64,000 nt of DNA from Whitmania pigra (taxonomy: Eukaryota; Annelida; Clitellata; Hirudinida; Haemopidae). The stretch covers positions 1,963,501 through 2,027,500 of the forward strand of contig JAJTWR010000266.1 in assembly GCA_021613335.1 (NCBI GenBank). The letters are read 5' to 3'. Positions 49,142 through 61,740 of this stretch are shown piece by piece. The translations under genes were made by a program, and so were the position numbers. How positions within the stretch are numbered: position 1 is the stretch's first letter; the number at the start of each line of letters is the position of its first letter. The notes beneath the pieces are model-generated. The model did no database searches. It was not told the DNA's origin and saw only the letters and a list, made by a program, of their open reading frames with translations.

Positions 49142-52100
49142 TTTGCAACTTTATAATTAATTAACTAAATGTTTTGGTCGTTCGAATGTTTTGGACAAAA
49201 AATTCAACTATCTATGTTTTTGTAACCCAGTTCAAATATGAAGACTCAGTATTTAAACTAATAATTTATTAAAATTTTATTGTATTTTAACAAGCAATTT
49301 ATTGATTAGACAATAAAATACAACGATTTTTCTAGCAAAAAAAACTAAAACAATTAACACCATTCGTGAAATGGCTAATAACCTCCTCTTCTTTATAAAT
49401 TATAGTTCTACCTATCAATACAAATTGTATGTTAGTTTTTTTTTTAGATTCGAAACAAGAAAGCATGTTCTTAAACGGACTTGCATTACGCAATAAAAAA
49501 TATAACTCAAATTTCTATCAATGTGTTTGAGATCTCAATGTTGAAATAAAAAATTTATCAGTAGAGAAATTGTTGGAATAACCAATACTCTCCCTCCGCT
49601 TACACCACTTGGAAGCATTGATTAATCCAGGCGTTGTCACCATGGAGACAATCAATTGTTTAGTTAGAAATTTGTTGCTGGAAAGTATCACCAGGTGCAC
49701 CATAATCGCGCAAGTTTGTTCGGGAGAAGAGAGGATACTGACGATATGCTGGTGAGTCCATTTCGTAATTTTAAGTCAAGGTTTTGCGTGGTTATGAAGA
49801 AGAAGAAGAAGAAGAAGAAGCGATTGCCATTGTTGTTTTATTTGGCTGTTCTTGGCTGCATTTGAAGCAGTGAAAATTTGGATCAATAAACAATGCGCTT
49901 GATTTAAGATGATATTTAGTAATTGAACATTGATTAACTTGAAGAATTCCTATCGATTGTAAGTTAATCTATGTATTTAATTGAATTATTTAATTATTTC
50001 TATTATTTCAAATAAGTTTTACCAAAGCTTTTGAAGCTTAAAACCGTCAACACAATAGATCAAATTCTTAATAATTCTCGAGCAAGACAATTTTAGACTG
50101 TTTTAGACAATTTATCGTGCTAAACCCAACGAAAACACGAAGACAATAACTACGACGAAAGCTGATGTCGGTTTCAGTCGAATTGCTAAACCTGGTCGAT
50201 CATTCACGACTAGACGAGGCGGGGTACTGATCTGCTCTCGTAGGAATGAAATGAAAATAGAAATTATTCGTTAATGTCATGATTAAGTTTTATCGTTTAA
50301 ATATTTTTTTTATTTGAGAAATTATTAATGTTATTATTTTATAACATTATTACTATTATCATTTTTGATATAAATATTAATATTTTGAATATCAACATGT
50401 TGTGGCTGTTATCATTACTAATTTTATTATCTCAATCCAGCATATTTAATGACGTCTCCGAAACACGGTTGAATGAGTACGATCCGCTATTGTGTTGTAG
50501 TTTTTTTTCTGCGCGAACCTGAATGGTGTTGCATGACTGAACCTCCTCTCCATTCTTCCACTTTGAGTGGCTCATTAATGGCGGCAATTCCTTCCATCAA
50601 TTCCAGGTGATGGCGTTCGCAAACAAGTTCAGTCTGAACCTCCACTGCTCGCCTGGACAAATGACGGAGCCGACGACAGCAGGTATTCGGTCGATGATGA
50701 TGGTGATGACGATGATGAGGATGATGATGATGATGATGATGACTATAGTGATGGTGATGATGCTGGTAGTAGTGATGACGATAATCTCTACGTTTGTTTC
50801 AGCAATATGATTCCTCGTCCTCTTGTACTTGGAAATTTTCCTTCCAGTCGACATGTAGTGCATCTCTGACATTTGTGCTCAGAATTTCTATCGACCGGAA
50901 ACAATTTTTGCGCAGTCAACTTTTTTGTTTATTTTTAAACTCCTACGACCCTACCGACTATCGACATTTCGAGCTCTTGCTTTTGTATCTATTAACAACT
51001 CCATGCCGACCGAACGCGCAAAATGACTTCATTATTGAAACTTCATTCAAACATCCCTATTTGTTTTGCTTTCCCGATCGATAGGAGATGATATTCTCGT
51101 CCTGCTTGCACCGGTTGGCTTCTGTATCCATGGCGACTATTTGCGCACGGCGCCAAGACTTTCAAGGGCTCCACAGGTAAGCTTCAATCGATGATCGTAT
51201 TTACCGCCAGCTGAAGAAAAAAAAAACTCCAGCGTCTGCAACCCACGCGCGCACCTGCATCAAAACATGCTCACCCGCCTACGAATACTTGTCTTACTTT
51301 TTTTTTTTTATCAGTCGAGCACATAAAACAAGCGTGGGACAGATTCTTTACACAAACCTTTTACGTTCACCTGGCCAGTGCACCTTGTCTGAGGCGCGCA
51401 TTTCAAAGGCGTTTGTTGTGAAACACCTCGTTCCCATAATTAAAGATCGTAACTATTAACGACGACTGCGTGATCGGACGAAACTTTCTCGAGGATTTGA
51501 AAACAAACATCATTGTGGATGTCTTAATCAGCTCTTTAGACGCGATCGTCTGCAATTGAAAGCCTGAATGACGCTAGCAGAGCATTTTCTAAAGATCGCC
51601 CACTAGATTCGGCCACGCATGGCTGCGTTCGGCTTTGTCTTTGAAAACGTAAGAGTTTCTGCGAAACCTCAAATTTTAATAAATCAAATCTTCTCCTTCT
51701 GCAGTTATTTCTGGGATAAATTTTGATTGCAGGTAAGTGTCGTGAGAGGGCACTTTTTTTCTGTTTGGCTTTTAACTAACAAAAAAAATAGTGGATGTGA
51801 AATGGATTTAACCACGACAATCGGAAGACGTGAAGGGTTCATTTGGTGCATTTGACGAGAGAGGCATTCATCTATAAAGTTTTGTTAAACATTTGTTACG
51901 TTTATTATCATAATTAATTACAGCTGACTTGCAATTATCCTTGTGTTTCTTTCGCTTTCCTTAAATATCTACTCAAAGAAGCCAGGTAGAGAGTATAACC
52001 TGCATGGTTTTTCCATGGAGACGAGGTGCAGCATCACCCATCCAGAGGTGGATGGCAGTGACGTCACTGGATACTTATTCGATTTGTACGTTTTGAGGAG

Positions 52101-55100
52101 CTTGAGAGGCGTGAGAATCTTATATCCGAATGAATCGAGTTAATTAGCCTTGCGTTTGTTTGAGCTTCTATGGACGTGTTTGCTCCCATTGTCTTTGTCA
52201 GCTTCTTCAGAGTCTGTGAGAGTGCTTTAGTATCGACGTATTGTCTCCTCGTCGTCGCTTGTTGTCGTAGTTTTTGTTGTTTTTGTTATTTTTTGTTGTC
52301 CTTGTTTGTCCTGCTCAGCAGTCCAGGGTAATAGCACCCGTTCGTCAGAAGATCGAACGTTTCAGCTTGCTCCTGTCCTCGCAGTAAAAGCTGGAACATC
52401 TGAAAGGATACGACAGATGTTCGTCAGCGCTGCCCGGTGTTTGTCTGAGGAACTGGATGCGTTCGGAAATGCTGGGCTGCGTAAATGGCGTATAAATAGT
52501 TGAACTTGAAACAAAAAGGATTCATGGATTGAAAATGATTGAAAATTATGGTGGAACTTTGTGAAGAACATTTTTCAGTGGAAGCAAACGTCCGAAACAC
52601 GAACGCCGGCGGAGTATATTCTTTCCACGAGGCCCTAAATTTCCAACTTCCAAATGATGATTTTTGCAGGCAGACGAGAAGCATTTAACCGGGAAATCTA
52701 GTTTCAAGTGAGAGCTTAGAGGAGGTAGAGCAACATTCTAGCACCATTTGAAATTAGATTTTCTGTTGATGTGACGTCGAAAAAGGGTCAATAAGGACAA
52801 TTTTAAAGGTCGTCACGTTGTCATCGTCGTCATCATCGCAGCGGAACTGTTAGAGGTCAACTCTTCCAAAGTTTTCCATTTTTTATTAATTAATAAATAA
52901 TATCGAATATTTAAATGATAATTATTAAATATTTAATAATAAATATTAATTATTAGTTAATAAACATTATTCCATTTTAAAATGATATTCGTCGTTTTTA
53001 AAAACAATCTTCATAAATACTCCTCGTCTCGTCATCATATTTCGAATGTTGCTCATTTCCATATGGAAATAGGCCAGACTTTGACACGACAGTTGCGACA
53101 AGCAAGACCTGTTGACATGGAAACGTGTATCTATGGAAACGTGTAACCATGGAAACGTGTAACCATGGAAACATGAAACGACTACTGGTGGTTCTGAGGA
53201 TCGATTGCATCAATTTCAACTGCTTATGAAAATGGCCTAACCATTCTTACCAATCATCTTAACGCATGCGTTGCTGAGCTTTATGAATATTAATGACGCG
53301 ATTAATTTTTTAAATTATTAATTTTTAGTAATTGTGTATTTGGTGCACGTTTGTTTATCTTGGTTTGATGATCTACATTAACATCATTTTAGATTAATTA
53401 ATTAATTTATTATAATTTGTCATTATTTACGATAATGTAACTTATGATTAAGTGAGCTTGAATTTACAAAATTCAGATTAGAAAAATTACAGATATTTTC
53501 CATACGACCGACATGTTGGAAAATTTTAACGTTTTATGAGGGTTGGAAATTCAGCTGAAATTCCAGTTTTCCAGCAGGAGATTGTTAAATACAGTTGCAC
53601 GAGACGTGTGTTGTTTATTTTCCATCTCCATGACAACCGATTGATCACGTTTTTCCTCTCTATGCAGATTGGATTATCCGATCTTTCTGACCTTTTGCAA
53701 TAGGGCCGATATACTAACAATAATACGATTGTTATTGATGCTTCGGGATCCCTTATGGTTTCAACTTGACATTGTTTTTGTTTAATTATGTCACACACGT
53801 GATCCCGAGTCGATCATGTTGTTGTGAATATTGGTTCTGTTCAAATAATCAATTGAAATGGAATTAAAATTAATCAATTTTTCATGTTTCAATTTTAATA
53901 AAAATTGATTTAACTCCTTAATGAAATTTTTTATTAAAATTCTTTGAGAAACAAAAATAAAGTGTTTGCCAGCAGTTTTTCTTATCTTTGGGAATTCCCG
54001 AGAAAAGGTAACTTGCATTAAAAACCCGATCTTGATTTTGTTAACCTTCTCAAGAGTCAGAGTTGAACAGTTTCCATGATGGACCTAAATGCAGCAAACT
54101 TAAAAGCAAAGGTTTAAAAGTTGATTATTGATAATAATACTTTGATTACTCAAAACCGGTATGTTAATATCATTATTATATAACATCATTATTATTTTAA
54201 CATCATTATAATATTATGTATGTCATTAAGTATGTTTTAACAGAACGAATTGAGCGTTCATCAGAACAATGTGAACGGTAATTGTCAAAAACTTATAAAG
54301 AATTCATGATCAAAGTGATGCTTTTTAAAAAACATAAGTTAGTTATGACTTGTATTGTATTTGTATTGTTGAAATGTAGGTAAGGTATAAACAGGTATGC
54401 AGAACCAATCATGAACCCAGGAAATTTCTGACATTTCTTATGTGCTGGGCATATTTCCACTTGTTATTACTAACGCTGAATAACCACGTAATTGGAATCA
54501 ATGTCTCCACCAAAATGAAGTAACTTTTAATTTTTTTCGATAATTTCAGTAATAAAAACTCCTTTTGTTTTTCTGCAAGTTTCAGTATTCATTTTCTAGG
54601 ATGGCACATATCACATATCTAAAGTGCTTTTATATACTATTTAATACCCCGCAACTATTAGATTAATTATTAAATTTAAATTTAAATTTAATTTAATTAA
54701 GGACATTCTCCTTTGATTGTGTGTGATTGCGTAATATGCTAAGACAGGCCTTTCTTCTTGTCTTAGTCTCAAAGTTTATTAAAGATCTTAAGTCGGTTTA
54801 AATGAAAAGTTTAACTATGAAGATCTGTGCTGAGCATCAAAAATAAAATGAAATGCCTCCAACTTTTGTATTGTCGTAAACACCCGGGTTGTTTCAATAT
54901 TTTGTTTACAAACTGAAACAATGTTCTCGTTCTATCGACTGACCGATTCAAAAGCATTTCAACGACCTCGGATGTTATTATTAGTCTATAGCGATATTTT
55001 TTTTTAGAATTACGATTAAATTTACTAATAAACGAGACGCTATGTTGTTTCTCACGTGTTTTCTGAGTAATTAATTCATGCCTAGAAATTGCAAACTTGT

Positions 55101-57103
55101 TTAAGAAGCTTTTTGGTGAAATGGCAAAATGGTACCTTTAGATCACAAAGATCAAAACTCATTAATTCGAATACAACTTAAGAGAAATATATCATTAAAT
55201 TTTAAATACCAAGACATGTAATTTTTTTTGTTGAAAATAGACAGATCAAAAAAAAAAAACAAAATCATGGCTTACAATTGGATGGCCTCAGGCGAGAATA
55301 ATTAAGGATTCATATGCAGTCCTATGAGTAAGAACTGGGCGTTCTGATCACAGAATTTTTGTTTTGATTTAGAAAAGCAGTCTGATGTTTCGATTTCCTC
55401 TCAAATATTTTTATGAATTTTTTTCAAATATCTGATAAAACATTGTAAATAGAGCTCTTTCGGTGTGCTAATTTGTTGCTACTTTCACATTATCTGGATT
55501 GACAATGGAGCTGAAAAGTTACGTTTTGAGGATCACTACATTGGTGGGTGTGACCCGCAGGTGAACTGCTTTCCATAATTTATGCAACGAATTTCACAAC
55601 TGCGTTTGCCTTAGTGAGTTAAATCTTTTGATAATTTATTCGTTTGAATAAAAGTAAACGTTACTTTCATAAACATGTAATTTATTTATTTACCTTAAAT
55701 GTATTTCGATAATAATACATTTTCTTAGAAAGCATGTTGAACTACGTTTAACTTTCTGGTAGTTGCTAATTATTTTCTGAATTCTAGGGTGATAATGAAA
55801 TGTACAGAGAGTTATTAAGAAGTGAACAATTATTAGGCAGCAATGAGGACCGCTTCAAAGGCTAACACAGGTGTTGCTAGTTTTATAAACCATTTAGATA
55901 ACTTCCTTTAGCTCGGCATGCCGTTTAGTTACAGATTAGTTTCCTAGGTTAAAGTTAAAAGTCGAAAAATGTAACAAATAAGAAAAGCAGTCACATCAGT
56001 CATACAGAGGACTGTGTATCGGCATCCTTTTAAAGAAATGAAATTCTTACTGAGCCTTGTCTAAACCGATTGAACTGATCAGAGATAAATTTCTCGTAAG
56101 AACGATTGGCAGTCATTTTAGCCCAAGGAGTGGCTAGTCTGAACCGGATCATACTCGACGTGCACAGGTGAGTAGAACAACTTGGACAACTTGAAAGGAG
56201 TTAATATTATAACAGTATTATAATAGTTTTATAATAATAATATAATAGTATTATAATAGTAGTTTCACATATAGTAATAAAATAACCCACAAAATAGTAA
56301 TTTGAAGTTATTCTTTTAATTGAGCGTGAGTGAACGAACGAGGCGAGTTACGTTATAGACCCAAGTAACCACTTTTGCGTGCAAGGGAAGAATGTCTTTG
56401 AATTGAAAATTAAGTGTTTAAGTCTAATAACCAGTTTGTACAGTTAGCGAAGTAACCTCGGAATAAAGCGCAAAATAACAACGAAATATATAAAAAGAAA
56501 GCGCCCATATCTAATAATCTATAACTGCATTTTATCAACTTGTCACAAATTCAATTGATATCGATTCGATTGATCGAGAGCAATCCATTCAGCAGAAGAA
56601 GCCAAAGATAAGGTGGGGTTATCAACAGTTGATTAACTTTAAAGCGGTGTTGAACTTTTGCTGAGCCACTGGAGTGTACTCGGTGGAGTGTACTTAACAA
56701 TTTCCATTCCTTCGTCTGTATGGCATGCACGTATATTTCTGTGTGTCGTTCGAATCTCCCGGGCAGGTTGCAAACTTGTTTTATGCTAATGCGCTTGACG
56801 CGTTGCTGTTGTTATTAACCTTTGGATCTCTCGATAATTATATCTTCTCGTGATTCGAGGTCCTTTAGGCTTTCTTTGTCGTTGCATTTCGATTGCAATT
56901 CGACGAACACATGCGGAAAAGTGTGCTGGTGTTGTCGTTGGTGTTGTTGTTGTTGTTGTTACTGCTATTGTTTATCGAAGGCTGACTCACGTTTGCTCGA
57001 CGTTGCAGCAGTAGTTGAGGATAGATAACAATAGATAACTTCCATTCGTATACTCCTAGCCTTAGCTATTCTTGCGGTCATTTTATCGGACACACGAGAG
57101 AGA
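49142..57103. other. 8-kb stretch without a convincing gene
   Basis: Upstream flank of FRG1 and of the first SLC7 gene. I found no recognisable protein domain. Possible exon-like pieces: an ATG at 50397 opening MLWLLSLLILLSQSS (signal-peptide-like); an open block with CAG acceptor at 50607 and GTATTC donor; a block 51085-51177 with GTAAGC donor, open in two frames; 51910-52140; an ATG at 55505 opening MELKSYVLRITTLVG before a GTGAAC donor. None joins into one phase-consistent gene, so I annotate none. A consensus donor (CAG|GTGAGT at 56167/56168) and an acceptor (TTGCAG at 57003-57008) could frame a 5' UTR intron of the SLC7 gene. Repeats: (AAG)n at 49798-49821, GATGATG at about 50696-50790. 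Confidence 0.4.
53115..53178. repeat. 16-bp tandem repeat, four copies
   Basis: The unit ATGGAAACGTGTAACC repeats four times with small changes (GTATCT in the first, ATGAAACG in the last). It is the only non-triplet minisatellite in the 8 kb gene-poor interval. Confidence 0.8.
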
Positions 57104-57507
57104 ATGGTCGGTGGTATGACGGAAGCAAATGGAAAAAATAAAGAACTCCGTAACAGGGAAAACCCGAAAGAAAAAGAAGTGAAGATTGTGAAAGATGGAT
57201 TAACCATTCCGAGGACTATTGGTTTACTCGGTGGAGTGTCTTTTATCGTTGGAACCATAATAGGTGAGCGGATTTCAATCAGTTCCTTTTTCTCTGTTGA
57301 ATGAACGTTCAATGAATGGAGTGTTTTCATCCAGGTTCTGGAATTTTCATATCACCACGTGGAGTGGCTTTGTACTCCGGTAGCGTTGGAATGACTCTAC
57401 TTGTGTGGCTGCTTTGCGGTCTCCTATCGCTGTTAGGTAAGGAAGAAACGTTGATGGTAATAATAATAAAAAATAATGATGGTGATGATGATGATGATGG
57501 CGATGGC

Positions 57508-57539
<32 letters not shown>

Positions 57540-57546
57540 CTATGGC

Positions 57547-57610
<64 letters not shown>

Positions 57611-58717
57611 GCGATGGCGATGGCAATGATGATGATGATGATGATAATAAAATACAAAATAACAATGACCCGGTCGCCATCTTCCCAAGGTGCTTTTTGC
57701 TACGCCGAGCTCGGAACGGTTGTGAAGTCATCAGGTGGGGATTACAGCTACCTGGACGAGGCTTTCGGATCGTTGGTGTCATTTCAGTTATCCTGGATCT
57801 ACAATGTCATCACCAAACCAGGGTCACAGGCCACACTGGCTCTGACATTCGCCGAGTACATCGTAACCCCGTTCTTCAGCTGCGGTCAGCCGCCTGAGAT
57901 AATTAAAAAACTGTTGGCAGCCTCTCTCATATGTGAGCGACTTTTTTTTTAAATTTCAAATTTAAATTTTATTTTATTTTTTATAACCAATTCATATTTT
58001 AAACGTATTTTATTCTTTAAACTATATTCTTGAATGGTTCTTCACTTGGAGTAGAAATTGTTTGAATCTAAATATTTCAATTATCATTTAATAATGAATA
58101 TTATGAATAATTATGAGTTTCACTTATTTATCGAGGGTAATCGATATTTCTGCAGTATTCCTCGGATTTGTTAACATGTTCAGTGTAAAGATAGCGAGCA
58201 GGATTCAAATCATCTTCACTTTCACCAAACTGACGGCTGTCGCTCTGATTATTGGGGGAGGAATTTTCAATCTATCACAAGGTTTTGGGGATACATGGCA
58301 AACCACGGAGGCCATTTTTATTTTATAGGGGAGAAGGAGGGGACAACATTAAACAATAAATAAAAAATAATTTCCTTATTGTTATGGTTACTTTACACTA
58401 GAAAAATTTTATAATTAAAGATTTAAATAATTTTGATCTGGAAATATTTGCAATATATTTATTCTAATTGTTACCATTGTTGCATCACTGAAGGTCTCAC
58501 TGACAACTTACAAACGGGCTTCGAAGGAACCAATTGGAACTTAGGGTCGTTCATGACCGCTTTCTACAGCGGAATGTGGGCTTACGATGGCTGGTAGTTA
58601 AGATATTCATTAAACTCATTAAAATGTTATTTCTGATGTATGTTTTACAATTAATTTTTTTTTTATTGATTTGATTTGTATTTAAGCTATTTTATTTTAA
58701 TTGAACATAATTATCAA

Positions 58718-58758
<41 letters not shown>

Positions 58759-61324
58759 TGATAAATAATTGCAGTTGCGTTGCAATGCATATTCAATCAC
58801 ATTTTTTTCAGGAGCACTGCCAACTATCTTGTCGAAGAAATGGTCAACGTTGAAAGGTAAAAAATCAAAATTATTTTTAAAATCTGCCCACAAAGATTAA
58901 AAAAATGACAGAATTGTTAGGAAAATGAGAAATAAAATACAATTTAACATCCAGGAATCTTCCATTATCACTTATGATAGGAGTTCCTTCGGTAATAGTC
59001 ATCTACGTCATGATCAATATTTCCTACTTCACTGTGCTCAGCATGGATCAAATGACAAGTTCATTGGCTGTGGCCCTTGTGAGGATGAATTAAATACTTT
59101 TCTTTTTTGAGACGAAGATATTACTAATATTTTACTAATTTTTAATTATTACTAATCGTAATAATCGAACAATTTGCGTTAAATGTGGACTGATGGTATG
59201 CAAAGAAATATATCAATACAATTTCATATTAATGGCAGAAATATTTTCTGAGATAATTTGACCTGAAAAACTGATGCTTCCATTAGACCTGGGCTGAGAT
59301 AGTGATTCCCAAGTTCGCCTGGGTAATTCCCGCCTTTGTTGCATTTTCTTGCCTTGGAACATGTAACGCGAGCCTTTTTTCAGGCGGAAGGTGATTGGAA
59401 ATCATTTACTAAATTATTCACTTTTAAACGTTTTTAATCGGTTATATGATCAACAGTGACAAGTCTAATGGATTTTAAACTCTATCTATTAATATTTATA
59501 TTCATGTTTACAAATCTGCATAAACAAAAATATTGATTAAATATAATAAATTATAAATGACCAACAAGGAAATAAACACTTACTGATTATGAAATTTACA
59601 TTCAGGCTGGTTAGAGCGGCCGCCCGCAACAACCACCTACCCGTCATTCTGTCCATGGTGCATGTGGAAAGGTTCACTCCAGTAACGGCTTTACTCCTCA
59701 ACGTGAGATTAATTGATGACGATAATTAATAAAATCTATAAAATAATTAATAGCGTAAATAAATAATAAAATGGAATAATTGGAGATTAGATGATCAAAG
59801 CTATGCTAGTTTTCAATAGCACGTTATCAATGTTGTAATTCGAAATAACAAATAATAAATAATATTTTAACTATTTATTTATTTATTTATTTATTTGATT
59901 ATAGTCTTTTCCTAATTTCTCTTACTTGACCCAGATGTCCTTGGCAGTGGTGACCATCTTTATTGGCACAATTTCCTCGCTCATCAATTCATTGAGTTTC
60001 GTCATCATCATCTTCAATGGGTTCGGTTTTGCAGCCGTCATCGTCTTCAGAAAGAAAGCCAAGTACAAGGACGTACATCGTCCCGTTAAGGTTTCATGAT
60101 GATAATGATAATAAAGAAGATGATTATGATGATAATGATAATGAAGAAGGTGATCATGATGATGATAATGAAGAAGATGATGATTATGATGATAATGATA
60201 ATGAAGAAGATGATCACGATGATAATGATAATGAAGAAGATGATTATGATGATAATGATAATGAAGAAGGTGATCATGATGATAATGATAATGAAGAAGA
60301 TGATCACGATGATAATGATAATGAAGAAGATGATTATGATTATGATGATAATGAAGAAGATGATTATGATGATAATGAAGAAGATGATTATGATGATAAT
60401 GATAATGAAGAAGTTGATTATGATGATAATGATTGTAATAGTAATAGTCTTGATATTGAGATGATTTCTGTACTTGGAGATGTTGAGATGAGAATGGGGA
60501 TTGTTAATTATTATGCTGGAAATTACTGGAAATTGATGATGAACACTGAAATAATTAAAAAAATTAATTTCATTTAAATGAAAGTTTAAAGATGATCATG
60601 TAATCCAGCTCAATCTGAAATTACTCTTGTTGGTTCATTCACCTAAATTATCTAAAGTATCAACGGTCAATATCAGCAAATATTGGTAATAAAAGCATAA
60701 TTAATAAATAATACATCTGTAATTTATTAATTACATCATCACCAAATAATTACTAAATAATACATCTGTAATTTATTAATTACATCATCACCAAATAATT
60801 ACTAAATAATGAGTCTGTAATTAATAATTATTTAATATTTTTAAAATCTTCTTCCAGGTGCCAATAATTCTTCCCGTCATCTGCCTGTTAATGTCAACTT
60901 GTCTTGTGGTCATTCCACTGGTCTTGAAGCCACAATTAGGATATTTCTTTGCACTGTTCTTCATCCTCATTGGCTATGTACTTTACATACCGCTAGTTCA
61001 TCTCCGTCTTAAGCCTAAGTTCATGAGTGAGTTTAATTATTATTAACTATTTATTATTATTAATAAAATCCAGTAAATTGTCATAATTTACATTTAAAAA
61101 TTGTATATATTAGTTGTTATGATTAGCAGGTACGTTAACTATCTGGTCCATTTATTTATTTTTTTTAATCACGATATCAGTATCGTAATTCGATCGAGTC
61201 ATTCAGTGATTAATCCAGTTAACGGGGGATCGAATTCAGATTTATTTGAATACGCTGATTGACAGACAAGCTGACAGAATCTGCGCAGAAACTGCTCAAA
61301 GTTTTCAAACCTGTCCAGCAGTGA
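57104..61324 (+). CDS. SLC7 amino-acid transporter light chain A (LAT/b0,+-like)
   Basis: A twelve-helix APC-superfamily exchanger; SLC7 light chains pair by disulphide with an SLC3 heavy chain at the plasma membrane. Exons: 57104-57263, 57335-57436, 57690-57932, 58156-58281, 58494-58593, 58812-58856, 58955-59078, 59287-59390, 59606-59702, 59935-60090, 60858-61026, 61266-61324; 494 residues, all in phase and of normal length. TM1 has the substrate-binding GTIIGSGIFISPRG; TM6 has FYSGMWAYDGW and NYLVEEMVNVERNLP; later NNHLPVILSMVHVERFTP and LRLKPKFM. Cys152 in FFSCGQPP sits where light chains bond their heavy chain. The AYDGW form resembles b0,+AT (SLC7A9) more than LAT1, but I do not fix the orthologue. 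The last exon (KLTESAQKLLKVFKPVQQ) rests on splice signals and similarity to paralogue B. Confidence 0.88.
57478..57645. repeat. (GAT)n microsatellite next to SLC7 A exon 2 donor
   Basis: About 168 bp of GAT units broken by a few GGC triplets, starting some 40 bp after the donor at 57437 and filling most of intron 2. It creates long poly-Asp, poly-Met, poly-His and poly-Ser frames. Confidence 0.95.
60096..60436. repeat. GATGATAATGATAATGAAGAA minisatellite next to SLC7 A exon 10 donor
   Basis: Higher-order array of GAT, AAT and GAA triplets with a repeating block of about 30-54 bp, starting 6 bp after the exon 10 donor at 60091. Each block ends in AAGAAGATGAT or AAGAAGGTGAT. It stays open in several frames over more than 300 bp, giving an apparent acidic Asp/Asn/Glu protein that is intronic. 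Confidence 0.9.
60704..60825. repeat. 49-bp tandem repeat, about 2.3 copies, SLC7 A intron 10
   Basis: The segment containing TACATCTGTAATTTATTAAT at 60712 recurs at 60761, and a partial third copy with GAGTCTGTAATT starts at about 60811. It lies close to the exon 11 acceptor at 60857. Confidence 0.8.
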
Positions 61325-61740
61325 AATAAGCCAAAGATGATACTTTTCCACGTTCATATTCATCAACAACAACAACATCAACAACAACAACGACGACGAC
61401 GACGACGACGTCAATATCAGAGCTTATCATTCCGAAGATGATTCCTAATTCATTATTTGACCTTTTTGATAAAGTATTTGTAATGATTTTCTTTACATTC
61501 TCATTTATTTGTCGTTATTCCAGAATTTTAGAATTTATTTTTCATTTAGAATTTAATTTATTTTCCTTTTTCCATACTTTTTGAAGTCGAGAAAAATCCT
61601 ATTAAAATGTATTTAAAGTGTTCTGAAAGTTGTTCATAACTTTTAAAATATGCATCAAAACAAATATAGAGGAAGCCATGGTGGAATTACTTATTAAGTT
61701 AATTATATATTTATAGTTAATTCGATATTTCACGGAGCTG
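61325..61740. other. Tail-to-tail spacer between the SLC7 paralogues
   Basis: 416 bp, AT-rich, with a compound (CAA)n(CGA)n run at about 61365-61410. It must hold both transcript ends; I saw no strong single poly(A) signal. Confidence 0.5.

Noticed and set aside
53526..54018. Minus-strand ORFs of 75-90 codons in the gene-poor interval
   Set aside because: They have no motif or splice context and are of chance length for AT-rich DNA.
55505..55862. Possible two-exon gene (MELKSYVLRITTLVG then DNEMYRELLRSEQLLG)
   Set aside because: Donor and acceptor phases do not join in the open frames, and no further exons were found.
57316..57952. Poly-Asp, poly-Met and poly-His ORFs on both strands
   Set aside because: They are products of the (GAT)n tract in SLC7 intron 2, fused to pieces of true exons 2 and 3.
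60017..60577. 186-codon Asp/Asn/Glu-rich ORF
   Set aside because: It starts inside SLC7 exon 10 in the wrong frame and continues through an intronic triplet array; the real exon ends at the donor after 60090.
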